Counted from the stretch's first letter, positions 49,652 through 58,937 are shown. The stretch is DNA of 64,000 nt from Bacteroidales bacterium (GCA_017962235.1 JAGCVS010000010.1:1-64000), one strand, 5' to 3'. The notes: generated from the letters alone by a model not told the origin. A program made the numbers and translations.

Positions 49652-50812
49652 ATGATTTGCAAAGCGGCCATAGAAGCGTTCCGGCAGATAGAGACTCCGT
49701 TCTATTATTACGATATGGAGCTGCTGCACGCCACTTTGCGCGAGTGCAGCATGCAGGCCGCAAAGCACGGCTTCATGGTGCACTACGCCATCAAGGCGAA
49801 CGACGACCCCCGCGTTGTTGAGGCGGTTCGCAGCCACGGCTTTGGCGTGGACTGCGTGAGCGGCGGCGAAGTAGAAATTGCGTTGGAGGCGGGCTTTGAA
49901 CCCTCCAAAATAGTGTTCGCCGGCGTGGGCAAGACCGATGCGGAAATCACCCTCGCCCTCAAGGCGGGCATCGGCTGCTTCAACGTGGAGTCGATTCCGG
50001 AGCTTGAAGTCATCAATCAGATTGCCGGCGGCCTGGGTGTCACGGCCCCCGTCTGCATCCGCGTGAATCCCGACATCGACGCGCACACCCATAAATACAT
50101 CACTACCGGCCTGGCAGAGAACAAGTTCGGCATTAGCGCCTGGGCTTTCGAGGAGCTGGTGGCGGCCCTTCGCGCAGCGCATAATGTCCGCCTGAAGGGC
50201 TTGCATCTGCACATCGGCTCGCAAATCACCATAATGGAGCCGTTTGCGCTGGAGTGCAAACGGGCGCTGGAGATTGTGGCGCGCTTCCGCGAGGCGGGTT
50301 TCGATATAACCGACCTGAACCTGGGCGGCGGTCTGGGAGTGGATTATGAAGCGCCGGTGGCTAATCCGATTCCGCCGTTCGCAGAGTGGTTCGGCACCGT
50401 TGCGGCAAACTTGCCGGTGGCGCCGGGACAGACGGTTCATTTCGAGCCGGGGCGGGCGCTGGTGGCGCAGTGCGGCAGCCTGGTCTCCCGCGTCGTTTTT
50501 GTAAAGAACGGCAAGGACCGCAACTTTGTGATTCTGGACGCCGGAATGAACGACCTGATAAGGCCGGCCCTCTACGGGGCGCACCATGCGGTGGAGAATC
50601 TCACTCCGCACGAAGGTCAGTGCCGATACGATGTGGTGGGGCCGATATGCGAGAGTTCCGACACATGGGGCGAAGACTTACAGCTGCCCGGCACGGCCCG
50701 CGGCGATTTGTTCGCCATCCACAGCGCAGGCGCATACGGCCAGGTGATGGCCATGCGCTACAACCAGAGGCCCTTTGCAAAGGCTTACTATTCAGACGAA
50801 ATAATAAAGTAA
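49652..50812 (+). CDS. lysA: Diaminopimelate decarboxylase
   Basis: A 386-residue fold type III PLP enzyme that makes lysine from meso-diaminopimelate. The PLP Lys is in VHYAIKANDDP (about 47-57). Others are GFGVDCVSGGEVE, LHLHIGSQI (about 187), LNLGGGLGVDYE (about 222), FEPGRALVA (about 268) and GPICESSDTWGED (about 332). I choose the ATG at 49652. A TTG at 49634 would add six residues but lies at the predicted transcript start of the TATCTTCG element (49622-49629). The absence of a linked dapF or lysC is usual. Confidence 0.93.
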   Translation: MICKAAIEAFRQIETPFYYYDMELLHATLRECSMQAAKHGFMVHYAIKANDDPRVVEAVRSHGFGVDCVSGGEVEIALEAGFEPSKIVFAGVGKTDAEITLALKAGIGCFNVESIPELEVINQIAGGLGVTAPVCIRVNPDIDAHTHKYITTGLAENKFGISAWAFEELVAALRAAHNVRLKGLHLHIGSQITIMEPFALECKRALEIVARFREAGFDITDLNLGGGLGVDYEAPVANPIPPFAEWFGTVAANLPVAPGQTVHFEPGRALVAQCGSLVSRVVFVKNGKDRNFVILDAGMNDLIRPALYGAHHAVENLTPHEGQCRYDVVGPICESSDTWGEDLQLPGTARGDLFAIHSAGAYGQVMAMRYNQRPFAKAYYSDEIIK

Positions 50813-50818
50813 TACGAT

Positions 50819-52141
50819 ATGTTTGAAAACCTGTCAGACAGACTTGAACGCTCTTTTAAACTCATAAAAGGCCAGGGCAAGATCACCGAGGTGAACATCT
50901 CCGAGACCCTCAAGGAGGTGCGCCGCGCGCTGCTGGACGCCGATGTCAGCTACAAGATAGCCAAGAACTTCTGCGACACCGTAAAGCAGAAGGCCATCGG
51001 CCAGAACATCCTCATCGCCGTGAAACCGGAGCAGATGATGGTGAAGATTGTGCACGACGAACTGGCGGAGCTGATGGGCAGCGAACATACGGAGATCAAC
51101 GTGAAGGGCAACCCCGGCGTGGTGCTGGTGGCCGGCCTGAACGGTTCCGGTAAAACCACTTTCACCGGCAAGCTGGCCCTATGGCTCAAGAGCAAACGGG
51201 GAGTGAAGGTGCTGGTGGCTGCGTGCGACACATTCCGTCCCTCCGCCATTGAGCAGTTGAAGACTCTCTGCGGGCAGATTCAGGTGGAGTGCTACTGCGA
51301 GGATGGTGTCAAGGACCCCATCGCAATCGCGCAGAACGCCATTTCCAAGGCGCGCCGCGAGGGGTACAGCGTGGTGGTAATAGATACCGCCGGCCGCCTG
51401 GCTGTGGACGAGGAACTGATGAACGAGATTTCCGCCCTGCACCAGGCTGTCAAGCCTACCGAGACGCTGTTCGTGGTGGATGCGATGACCGGTCAGGACG
51501 CCGTGGAGACGGCGCGCGCCTTCAACGACCGTCTGGACTTTGACGGCGTGGTTCTCACCAAGATGGACGGCGATACCCGCGGCGGTGCGGCCCTTTCCAT
51601 CCGTTCCGTGGTGGACAAGCCCATCAAGTTTATCAGCAGCGGAGAGAAGATGGAGGCGCTGGACATTTTCTACCCCAAGCGTATCGCAGACCGCATTTTG
51701 GGCATGGGCGACGTGGTCTCCCTGGTAGAGAAGGCGCAGGAGCAGTTCGACGAGGAGCAGGCGCGCCTGCTGCACAAGAAACTGGCAAAGAACCAGTATA
51801 CTCTCGATGATTTCTACAAGCAGATCCAGCAGATCAAGAAGATGGGTAACATCAAGGATCTGGCGGGGATGCTGCCCGGCATGGACAAGGCGCTGCGCGA
51901 CGTGGATATCGACAACAGTTCTTTCAAGGGGATCGAGGCCATGATTCTCTCCATGACGCCGTTCGAGCGGGAGAATCCGGACCAGATTAACGGCAGCCGG
52001 CGCAAACGCATCGCCGCCGGCAGCGGCACCACCATAGTTGAGGTGAACCGCCTGCTGAAGCAGTTCGAGGGGACGCGCCGCGTTATGAAGAACTTTGCGG
52101 GCGGCAGCAATATCGCCAGCATGATGCGCAAGAGACACTAA
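50819..52141 (+). CDS. ffh: Signal recognition particle protein Ffh
   Basis: A 440-residue SRP54 GTPase that delivers nascent membrane and secreted proteins to FtsY. The N domain (about 1-90) is followed by the G domain with G1 GLNGSGKTTFTGKLA (about 105-119), DTFRPSAIEQL, G3 DTAGRLAVDEEL and G4 TKMDGDTRGGA (about 243). The M domain (about 320-440) carries the RNA-binding SRRKRIAAGSGTTIVEVN helix and a short basic tail with few Met residues. It starts 6 bases after lysA and precedes folD by 18. Confidence 0.97.
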   Translation: MFENLSDRLERSFKLIKGQGKITEVNISETLKEVRRALLDADVSYKIAKNFCDTVKQKAIGQNILIAVKPEQMMVKIVHDELAELMGSEHTEINVKGNPGVVLVAGLNGSGKTTFTGKLALWLKSKRGVKVLVAACDTFRPSAIEQLKTLCGQIQVECYCEDGVKDPIAIAQNAISKARREGYSVVVIDTAGRLAVDEELMNEISALHQAVKPTETLFVVDAMTGQDAVETARAFNDRLDFDGVVLTKMDGDTRGGAALSIRSVVDKPIKFISSGEKMEALDIFYPKRIADRILGMGDVVSLVEKAQEQFDEEQARLLHKKLAKNQYTLDDFYKQIQQIKKMGNIKDLAGMLPGMDKALRDVDIDNSSFKGIEAMILSMTPFERENPDQINGSRRKRIAAGSGTTIVEVNRLLKQFEGTRRVMKNFAGGSNIASMMRKRH

Positions 52142-52159
52142 AACAAACTTGTTACAGAT

Positions 52160-53032
52160 ATGGTTCTATTAGACGGCAAGGCGACTTCTGCCCGCATCAA
52201 GGCGCAGATTGCGGCTCAGGTAGAAGAGATTGTGGCAGCGGGCGGCAAGCGGCCGCACCTGACTGCGATACTGGTTGGCGACGACGGCGCCAGCAAGACT
52301 TACGTGGCCAATAAAGAAAAGGCGTGCGCTGCGGCGGGGTTCACCTCCACGGTGCTGCGGTTTCCGGCTGATTTCTCGCAGGAGGCGCTTCTGGCAGAGG
52401 TGGCACGGCTGAATGCCGACCCCGATGTGGACGGATTCATTGTGCAGTTGCCGTTGCCTAAACATATCGATGAGAACAAGGTGATTGAGGCTATAGATCC
52501 GGCCAAGGATGTGGACGGGTTCCATCCGGTGAATGTGGGTCGCATGATGCTGGGGCTGCCGTCGTTCGTTTCTGCAACTCCCTACGGAATTGTGACTTTA
52601 CTGGAGGAGTACGGCATTGAGACTTCCGGCAAACATTGTGTGGTGCTGGGGCGCAGCAATATTGTGGGGCGGCCCATTGCAAATCTGTTGTCGCAGAAGG
52701 CCAAGGCGGGGGATTGTACGGTGACTATCTGTCACAGTCGTACTCGCGACATCGCGTCGTTTACGCGCAGTGCCGATATCATTATTGCGGCGCTGGGTGT
52801 GCCGGAGTTCCTGAAGGGGGATATGGTGAAAGAGGGTGTTGTCGTGGTTGACGTCGGAATTACCCGCGTTCCGGATTCATCCGAGAAAGGTTATCATCTG
52901 GTAGGTGATGTCGCTTTCGATGAAGTTGCTCCCAAAGCATCCTACATCACTCCCGTCCCCGGCGGAGTCGGGCCTATGACTATCGTCAGTCTTCTTAAGA
53001 ACACACTGAAAGCATATCAGAATAGGCAGTAG
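52160..53032 (+). CDS. folD: Bifunctional methylenetetrahydrofolate dehydrogenase/cyclohydrolase
   Basis: A 290-residue enzyme that interconverts 5,10-methylene- and 10-formyl-tetrahydrofolate. [14 protein letters not shown] (about 48-61) has the catalytic Lys, [14 protein letters not shown] (about 94-107) is the first signature, [14 protein letters not shown] (about 169) the NADP site and [15 protein letters not shown] (about 268) the second signature. Length is typical (about 285-295). The bases in its first half are visibly less GC-biased at some third positions than ffh, but it looks native. Confidence 0.97.
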   Translation: MVLLDGKATSARIKAQIAAQVEEIVAAGGKRPHLTAILVGDDGASKTYVANKEKACAAAGFTSTVLRFPADFSQEALLAEVARLNADPDVDGFIVQLPLPKHIDENKVIEAIDPAKDVDGFHPVNVGRMMLGLPSFVSATPYGIVTLLEEYGIETSGKHCVVLGRSNIVGRPIANLLSQKAKAGDCTVTICHSRTRDIASFTRSADIIIAALGVPEFLKGDMVKEGVVVVDVGITRVPDSSEKGYHLVGDVAFDEVAPKASYITPVPGGVGPMTIVSLLKNTLKAYQNRQ

Positions 53033-53040
53033 ACGCTCCG

Positions 53041-53163
53041 GGCAGAGGCCTTCGCTTGAAGCTCTGCCTCGCTGTCACTACAGACGCCTGCCTTCTGCTT
53101 CAAAAATGCCTATGCTCGAGAACTCGCTTCGCTCAGACACATCTCGCATGGCCGGCATTTTTG
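53041..53163. repeat. Intergenic block with nested inverted repeats
   Basis: The 259-base gap 53033-53291 has no gene I recognise. GGCAGAG (53041-53047) pairs with CTCTGCC (53062-53068), and CAAAAATGCC (53101-53110) pairs perfectly with GGCATTTTTG (53154-53163). Direct CTCGC/CTTCGCT motifs recur throughout. It may be a dispersed intergenic repeat or a structured RNA. No terminator-like T run follows folD. Confidence 0.5.
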
Positions 53164-53291
53164 TGCGCTCAGGCTGCGTCCAGCTCGCAACTGCCGCATA
53201 GCGACAGTTACTCGCACCGCCGCACCGGCGTCTTCCGCTAGCGCCGCTCGGCACCCCCTTCAAGCTTCAGGCTTATTTCTGCCCGTCGCTA

Positions 53292-54233
53292 TTACGATTT
53301 AGTTTGTAGGTATTCTTCGATGTTCGCCACCACACGGGTTAGGAGGGTGGCGCGGGCGGTGTCGCTGGTCCAAGCGATGTGGGGGCTGAGGCGCAGGCGT
53401 TCGGGGTGGGCCATTTTCATGAAAGGATGGTCAGCTGCGATTGGCTCTTGCGTGAAGACGTCCAACGCGGCTCCTGCGATAGTGCCGGCAACCAGCGCTT
53501 CTGCCAAATCTGCCTCATCAACAATGCCGCCGCGGCCCACATTCACCAGTATCGCGGTGGGCTTCATCATCGCAAACTGGTCGGCCTTGATCAGGCCTCG
53601 CGTGCGTTCGTTCAGCGGGGCGTGGATGGAGACTATGTCGCTGGTCTTAAGCAGTACTTCCAGAGTCAGTGCGGGGTAGTCCGTGCAGTGTCCGGTGCCG
53701 GAGGTGGAGTAATACACCACGTGCATGCCAAAGGCCGCTGCGACCTGCGCCACCCGCGACCCTATCTTCCCCATGCCGATGATGCCTATCTGTCTCCCGC
53801 TCAGCTCTATCCAGCTGCGGCTGATATCGGTGAACAGGCCGCTGCGCGTCCAGCTGCCGTCCTTCACAAACGCGTCCCAGTACGCCTCGTGGCACACCAA
53901 ATCAAAGATGTGCATGAACGTAATCTGGGTGACGCTCTCCGTGGAGTAATCCGCCACATTTTTCACAGCGATGCCCCTTGCCGCCGCGTACTCCAGATCC
54001 ACATTGTTCACGCCGGTGGCGGTCACGCAAATCAGCTTCAGCTGCGGCGCAGCATCTATCGTGGCGCGGTCAAACACCACCTTGTTGGTGATGGCGATGT
54101 CGGCCTCGCGCACCCGATCCTTGGCTTCGGCGGCAGTGCTGCGGCCGTAACACTTAAACTCGCCGAGCGCGGCAATCTGCTCCAGCGCGGGCGAAGCGCC
54201 CACAGTATCGGCATCCAGAAAAACTATCTTCAT
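53292..54233 (-). CDS. D-2-hydroxyacid dehydrogenase
   Basis: A 313-residue NAD-dependent dehydrogenase, similar to glycerate/hydroxypyruvate reductases. The Rossmann motif is QIGIIGMGKIGSRVAQVA (about 147-164). The catalytic Arg is in NVGRGGIVDEADL (about 229), the Glu in VFTQEPI (about 262) and the His in LSPHIAWTS (about 284). It is the last gene of the six-gene beta-helix/VTC operon, 9 bases after DUF2490. A metabolic link to that system is not obvious, and its substrate is unknown. Confidence 0.92.
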   Translation of the reverse strand: MKIVFLDADTVGASPALEQIAALGEFKCYGRSTAAEAKDRVREADIAITNKVVFDRATIDAAPQLKLICVTATGVNNVDLEYAAARGIAVKNVADYSTESVTQITFMHIFDLVCHEAYWDAFVKDGSWTRSGLFTDISRSWIELSGRQIGIIGMGKIGSRVAQVAAAFGMHVVYYSTSGTGHCTDYPALTLEVLLKTSDIVSIHAPLNERTRGLIKADQFAMMKPTAILVNVGRGGIVDEADLAEALVAGTIAGAALDVFTQEPIAADHPFMKMAHPERLRLSPHIAWTSDTARATLLTRVVANIEEYLQTKS

Positions 54234-54242
54234 GACGCATAT

Positions 54243-55052
54243 TTAAAAACTGAATTTGTAACCCACGCAAATGGCGGTGTTGAGTGTGCGCTCATAACTT
54301 ATGGAGCGCAGGTAAGTGCCATTGCTGTAGGTATCTGTCTTCTTGTCGTAGCAATAGTCCGTGAGCAGATAAAAGTCCAGGCTGTGGCTCTTGCTGAGCT
54401 TGTATTCGGTGCCGATGCAGCCGCGCAGGCGGTTCACATACGCGTGGTTGTACCCCAGGAACGTGTAGTCGCCAAACGTCTGTGTGGCGGTGCTCCAGGT
54501 CACGCTGCACGCCGGGTCGTTGAACACATTGCGCACCTCCAGATAGCCGTACGGAGTCCACTCGCGCAACCCCTTGTAGGAGACCTTGAAACGGCTCTTG
54601 AGGGTGAGCGAATTAGGGGTGGTCTGGTGCTTGATTTCGTTCACCTCCTTGTGGGTCAGCTGCAGCCGCTCCTTGAACTGGAACCGCCAGTCACCCGCCT
54701 TGAGGGTGGCGGAGGCCGACGCCCAAGCGCGGTGCCGCATCTTCCAGTTGCCCGCGTCGCTCTTCTTCTCTATCATGGTGTAGCCCGCCCCGAACTTGAA
54801 TATCGTGCCCGGCTTGTAGGTGAGCCCCAGACCGGCGTCTATGCGGTCCAAGTTGCTGAAATTGTCGCTCATGCGCCCCTCCGTGTAGGCCTCCAGATGC
54901 AGCCCTTTGCTAAGCTTCTTGTCCACCGAGAGGCTCATCCTCGCTCCAAAATCGCTCTCGAGGTCGCTCACCGGGATGGTGTATCCCTGCGCCCTGCCGG
55001 GCAGCGCCAGCGCCGCCAGCAGCGCGCACGCCAATATGTGTCGTATCTTCAT
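54243..55052 (-). CDS. DUF2490-type outer-membrane beta-barrel protein
   Basis: A 269-residue protein with a signal peptide (cleavage near GRAQG, about 21) and alternating beta strands ending in aromatic GYKFSF, which marks an outer-membrane barrel. RMSLSVDKKLSKGLHLEAYTEGR and FKFGAGYTMIEKK agree with DUF2490 proteins. It could form a pore or anchor for the operon's envelope complex. It sits between DUF4956 (3-base gap) and the 2-hydroxyacid dehydrogenase (9-base gap). Confidence 0.85.
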   Translation of the reverse strand: MKIRHILACALLAALALPGRAQGYTIPVSDLESDFGARMSLSVDKKLSKGLHLEAYTEGRMSDNFSNLDRIDAGLGLTYKPGTIFKFGAGYTMIEKKSDAGNWKMRHRAWASASATLKAGDWRFQFKERLQLTHKEVNEIKHQTTPNSLTLKSRFKVSYKGLREWTPYGYLEVRNVFNDPACSVTWSTATQTFGDYTFLGYNHAYVNRLRGCIGTEYKLSKSHSLDFYLLTDYCYDKKTDTYSNGTYLRSISYERTLNTAICVGYKFSF

Positions 55053-55055
55053 AAA

Positions 55056-55823
55056 TTACTGTTCTACAAATTGTTTTGCCTTGGTAAGGGTGTCAATGGA
55101 ACCAGTCTGCCCCTTCTCCAGCGTGTAATAGATTTTGATGTAGGCGGCGTCCTTGAGAAAGTCCACGTGCCCCACCTCCAGGTTGTCGATTTTCACCCCG
55201 ACGCGCTTTTCCAGATCGGCCTTGAGTTCTTCGCGGCGTTCCGGCACAATCAGGTCGATGCGGTCGTAGAGCACCAGCTTTGTGGAGGTGTGCTTGAGCA
55301 GCCGTTCGCTCTCCAGAATCCAGATGAGCAGCACCACCAGCGCGTTGCTGAGCGCCATTATGGCCACCGCGCCGGTGTTCAGTTCGTAATGCGGAGCGGC
55401 GGATGCGACGCCCACCAGTTTATATACCGGCGCCAGGCCGTTCATGGCCGCCAGAGCGATGATTACAAACAGGTATGTCATCTCCCTGATGGGCACTGTT
55501 TCAGTACGATAGCGTATTATGCCGAATATGGCGAACAGGCCCAGCGTGAGGCCCACGCCCACCTCCACGTTGCCCATTATGTAGAGCAGCATGAGCATGG
55601 CGGTGGAGAATACCATAAAGGTGAAATAGTAATCGCGGCGGCGGCTCTTGCGGTAGTAGAAGAACTGCACCAATATCCAGCAAACCAGCAGGTTGAGGAA
55701 GAGGCGGATGCAGAGTTCCGTGACCGACTGGCAGGTGGTCATGGCGGCGTCTGTGATTGCCTGCACGTCCATTATGTTCTCGTCGGCGAGAGTGTACTCG
55801 CCAAGTTCCTGTAAATTAATCAT
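55056..55823 (-). CDS. DUF4956 integral membrane protein
   Basis: A 255-residue inner-membrane protein with about five TM helices between residues 35 and 150. The family core is GVGLTLGLFAIFGIIRYRTETVPIREMTYLF (a stretch centred near residue 105), with conserved Arg/Tyr/Arg. A soluble C-terminal domain (about 165-255) ends with a hydrophilic tail. DUF4956 is repeatedly found next to VTC-domain proteins, as here, where the two genes overlap by 8 bases. Biochemical role unknown. Confidence 0.9.
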   Translation of the reverse strand: MINLQELGEYTLADENIMDVQAITDAAMTTCQSVTELCIRLFLNLLVCWILVQFFYYRKSRRRDYYFTFMVFSTAMLMLLYIMGNVEVGVGLTLGLFAIFGIIRYRTETVPIREMTYLFVIIALAAMNGLAPVYKLVGVASAAPHYELNTGAVAIMALSNALVVLLIWILESERLLKHTSTKLVLYDRIDLIVPERREELKADLEKRVGVKIDNLEVGHVDFLKDAAYIKIYYTLEKGQTGSIDTLTKAKQFVEQ

Positions 55824-56670
55824 ATTGCGTTATCTGTCTGTTGATTATCTTTTCTATTGCGCGCACCTTCTCCTTGAAGCGGTTGTGTTTGACTTCTTGG
55901 TTGGTGAGGGTGGTGCCGATGCAGTATTTGCTGATTCTGAGCGGCTTTACGCGGCGCTCCAGCAGAATGTTTTTCATCTGGCTGGCGGCGCGGCCGTCCT
56001 GCTTCAGCTCGATTATCACGGCGTCGTGAAGAGTGGCCTTGTGGCCGGTGCGGTGGTTCTCAAAGCTGAGGCCGGTGTCTATGGTGAGGCGCTCTGTCAT
56101 GGCGCTGTTTACCAGGGTGATGCGGCTGAAGCCGGTGGACAGGGCGGGGGAGAGTTGCTCTGCCGTGAAAGCGCTGTGTCTGCTTAAGTATCCGGTGGCG
56201 GCTGCGTCCAGTGAGAAGTCCATCAGTTCGCTCTCCGGGATGGAGGTGCGCTTCTTCTTGGTGCGGCCGTGATTGTTCTTGCGCTTGATTTCCAGATAGG
56301 TGTCGCCGGAGTTCACGTACACTCTGGTGCGGACCTTCTGCCGCACCAGACGCTTGTTGTGATGGTCCAGGAACATCTGCAAGTTGTCGGTGTCGTAATA
56401 AACAGTGTGGTAGCGGCTTATCTTGCTGCCCGCGGTCTCCAGCGCCCGGTAGCCTGCCGCCTGCGCATCGCTGAGCAGCTGCAGCAAAGTCGCCTCGTTT
56501 GTGACGTATTTGGTGTCGATACGGTTGAGCAGTTTTACGCCGTCCATCTCCTCTAAGGTGATGGGGGGCAGGGCGGTTGCGGCTTGCGCAAGGGCGGCGT
56601 TCCCGGAAGCCTTCGTGTGTTCGGTGGCTCCGGTGGCCGATACGTGCGTGCTATGAAGGTCGGCGGTCAC
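55816..56670 (-). CDS. VTC-domain polyphosphate polymerase-like protein
   Basis: A 284-residue cytosolic protein of the VTC/triphosphate-tunnel family. The substrate-binding basic residues appear as NRIDTKYVTNEA (about 49-60), RLVRQKVRTRVYVNSGDTYL (about 108-127) and LEIKRKNNHGRTKKKR, with later Arg/Lys positions. In yeast the VTC domain of Vtc4 polymerises ATP phosphate into polyphosphate. The bacterial homologues are less studied. It starts with GTG sharing a base with the upstream stop (TAGTG) and overlaps DUF4956 by 8 bases, so translation is coupled. Confidence 0.88.
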   Translation of the reverse strand: MTADLHSTHVSATGATEHTKASGNAALAQAATALPPITLEEMDGVKLLNRIDTKYVTNEATLLQLLSDAQAAGYRALETAGSKISRYHTVYYDTDNLQMFLDHHNKRLVRQKVRTRVYVNSGDTYLEIKRKNNHGRTKKKRTSIPESELMDFSLDAAATGYLSRHSAFTAEQLSPALSTGFSRITLVNSAMTERLTIDTGLSFENHRTGHKATLHDAVIIELKQDGRAASQMKNILLERRVKPLRISKYCIGTTLTNQEVKHNRFKEKVRAIEKIINRQITQYD

Positions 56671-57080
56671 TATTCCTGAGTGAGGTATTCGAATATTTTG
56701 GTGCCCAGCAACTTGCCCTTGGCGTTGTAAGTATACTGCACCTTCTTCTTGCCGAACTCGTTGTATTCAAATGTCTTGTAGTTCATCAGGCGGTTGCGCT
56801 CGTCGTAGACCAGTTCGCGCGACATGCGGCCGTTCGCGTTCCACTCGTATTTCTTGCGCCATTTCTGCTTGCCGGCGGCGTCGTATTCAATTTCGTCTAT
56901 CTTCTTGCCGTCGGGCGAATAGGTGGTCACGTGGTCAAGGGTTTGCGCGGCTCCTTTGCTGCCGGCATTCCATTCTTTCACCACCAGATTCTTCTTGTTC
57001 AGTTTCGGGGCATTCGCATCCTGCGCGTATGCGGCATGTGCCGCCAGCAGTATTATTAATATGGAAAGTATACGTTTCAT
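56670..57080 (-). CDS. Small secreted YD/MORN-like repeat protein
   Basis: A 136-residue protein with a signal peptide (cleavage after HAAYAQ, about 20). The mature part consists of short repeats of a GK-x(4)-Y or N-G-R type: TYSPDGKKIDEIEYDAAGKQ, WNANGRMSRELVYDERNRL and YNEFGKKKVQYTYNAKGKL. These resemble YD/Rhs or YwqK-like beta repeats used in extracellular proteins. It is exported to the periplasm or surface. It sits 21 bases after the beta-helix lipoprotein gene and overlaps the VTC start by one base. Confidence 0.82.
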   Translation of the reverse strand: MKRILSILIILLAAHAAYAQDANAPKLNKKNLVVKEWNAGSKGAAQTLDHVTTYSPDGKKIDEIEYDAAGKQKWRKKYEWNANGRMSRELVYDERNRLMNYKTFEYNEFGKKKVQYTYNAKGKLLGTKIFEYLTQE

Positions 57081-57101
57081 ATGTACAAATATAGTATATA
57101 A

Positions 57102-58937
57102 TTACCATCTGGGACCGCCGGGTCCAAAGCCGCCGTTGCCGCCGGAGTATGTGGAAAGGTCGGTGGCGGTGCCGCCGGAGATGCCGTTCACGGCCCAGGT
57201 GCCGTTGCAGAGTTCGTCGGCGCTGCTCACGGTGACGCTCTTATAGCCTTGCGAGAGGCCGGGAGCGCTCACGGCAAAGGTGCTGATGCCCGCCGGCGCC
57301 TTGAAGGCCGCAATAAACTTGCTGCCGTCCCACAGGCCGTTCCACGCACCCGCCATTCCTGTCAGATTATATACGCTCTGCGCTGCAGAATAGCCGCTCT
57401 CCAACCCGCCGTATGCCACCATCGTGGCGCCGCTGTTTATGTACAGTTTGTAGCCCCCCTCAGTGTTGGCGTCCAGCGCGACTTCCGGCGCGCCGCGGGT
57501 GGTGATGCCGAATGTGAATCCGCCGTTGAGCTTCATATCTCCGTTAGAGTCAATGCCGTCATTTCCAGTGGAATAGCCAAATACATATCCGCCGTTCACA
57601 TTCAGTTCTCCCTGGCAGTTAATCGCGTCGTCGCCACCGGAAAAAACGTAAGTCTCGCCGCCGTTGAAAGTGAGGTCGCCCTTCACTTCAAACCCCTCGC
57701 TATTGCTGCAGTTGACTATGATTTCGCCGCCGTTCACCTTCATGTTGCCGGCGCATGTATAATTGTTGCGACCCCAGCCCCAACTCGAAGAGGAACCGGA
57801 TGTCGACTCTTTATATCCGATCTTGATGCCCTTGGCAGAAACGCCGCTGGTTTCGCTGCCGGAAGTGGTGATAGTGAGCTTGCCGCCGGTAATGTAACTG
57901 TCTGCAAGCGTGTGGTTTTTGCTGTCGTAATTGTAGCTGCCGGCCCGGACGCCCTTGCCGCCCGCGCCGCTGTTGGTGATGGTCACCTCGCCGCCGGTCA
58001 TCGCAAAGTAATTGTCGGCCTTGATGCCGGCCGTACCTGTATATTCGCCGTCGTCGTCCTTAGCCACTCCGCCGCTCACATTGATGTCGATTATGCCGCC
58101 CTCAATCAGCACATAATCGTCGCTGGTGATACCCTTCTTCATGGCCGCCTTGGTGGTGATGCTCAGCGTGCCGCCGCCCATGCGGAAATAATCGTTTACG
58201 TTGATGCCGTGGCCGGCTCCCGCGAGCGCGCTCAGGGTGATGGAAGGGCCGCTGAGGATGCGCACGTAATCGTCGCTGGCCAAAGCGCTCTTGCCCTGCG
58301 CGTTATTGGCCTTCACGGTGAGGCTGCCGCTCCCGCTGAACACCAGCTGCCCCTCTGAAAAGAAGGTTGCCTTGCAGTCCTCTTCGCCCACCTTTTCATA
58401 CTTGGAATTGCCGCCGTCTGCGAGCATGTTCTCCCCCTCAACGTACACAAAAGTGCGCTTCTTGCTCTGGTTGTTGACGGCAGCGCCGACGCTGTTGGTG
58501 AGGCTCAAGTTGCTGAGCCAGATCGCCTGCTTTTTCACGCTGTAGAGCTTGAAGAAACCGTCGTTAGCAGTGCCGGTGAGTTTGTAAACTATGTTCTGGT
58601 GGCCGATGTAATTGATGGTGACCTGATTGCCGTTCACGGTGGCCGTAAGTGAGTCTGCCACAGCCTCTTGGCCGCTGATGGACGTACCGCCTGAAGAGTA
58701 CTCCACGTTGATGAGCCGCACAAAGGTAGAGTTGGCTATGTCATCGGCGCCCGCACCCTCGCCGGAGCTCGGGAAAGTGGTGATCACCGCATCGTCCGGG
58801 ATAATGGTGATGTCTATGTCATCCTCATCGTAAGGCTCAATGTATATCGGGTCGTCTGTAGTAGATAAAATGTCGCCCACACAGCCGCATACGGCAAACA
58901 AAACGGCGGCGGCCAGGGGCAGAAAGAGTCTTCGCAT
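57102..58937 (-). CDS. Cthe_2159-like beta-helix carbohydrate-binding lipoprotein
   Basis: A 611-residue surface protein with a signal peptide and lipobox (VCGC, Cys about 17-19). After an acidic linker (about 30-65) the body is a right-handed parallel beta-helix built of Gly/Asn-rich rungs such as GGGTLSITTKAAMKKGITSDDYVLIEGG and MTGGEVTITNSGAGGKGV (about 240-490). The pattern matches the family founded on Clostridium Cthe_2159 (DUF4353/PF14262), which binds polysaccharides. The C-terminus is Gly-rich. Cthe_2159-type genes are often beside VTC and DUF4956 genes, as here. It is the first gene of the operon. Confidence 0.88.
   Translation of the reverse strand: MRRLFLPLAAAVLFAVCGCVGDILSTTDDPIYIEPYDEDDIDITIIPDDAVITTFPSSGEGAGADDIANSTFVRLINVEYSSGGTSISGQEAVADSLTATVNGNQVTINYIGHQNIVYKLTGTANDGFFKLYSVKKQAIWLSNLSLTNSVGAAVNNQSKKRTFVYVEGENMLADGGNSKYEKVGEEDCKATFFSEGQLVFSGSGSLTVKANNAQGKSALASDDYVRILSGPSITLSALAGAGHGINVNDYFRMGGGTLSITTKAAMKKGITSDDYVLIEGGIIDINVSGGVAKDDDGEYTGTAGIKADNYFAMTGGEVTITNSGAGGKGVRAGSYNYDSKNHTLADSYITGGKLTITTSGSETSGVSAKGIKIGYKESTSGSSSSWGWGRNNYTCAGNMKVNGGEIIVNCSNSEGFEVKGDLTFNGGETYVFSGGDDAINCQGELNVNGGYVFGYSTGNDGIDSNGDMKLNGGFTFGITTRGAPEVALDANTEGGYKLYINSGATMVAYGGLESGYSAAQSVYNLTGMAGAWNGLWDGSKFIAAFKAPAGISTFAVSAPGLSQGYKSVTVSSADELCNGTWAVNGISGGTATDLSTYSGGNGGFGPGGPRW

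Noticed and set aside
53379-55814. An open plus-strand frame of 811 codons
   Set aside because: It is antisense to three convincing genes (2-hydroxyacid dehydrogenase, DUF2490, DUF4956), is rich in His/Ala/Arg with no domain, and is explained by codon bias on the other strand.
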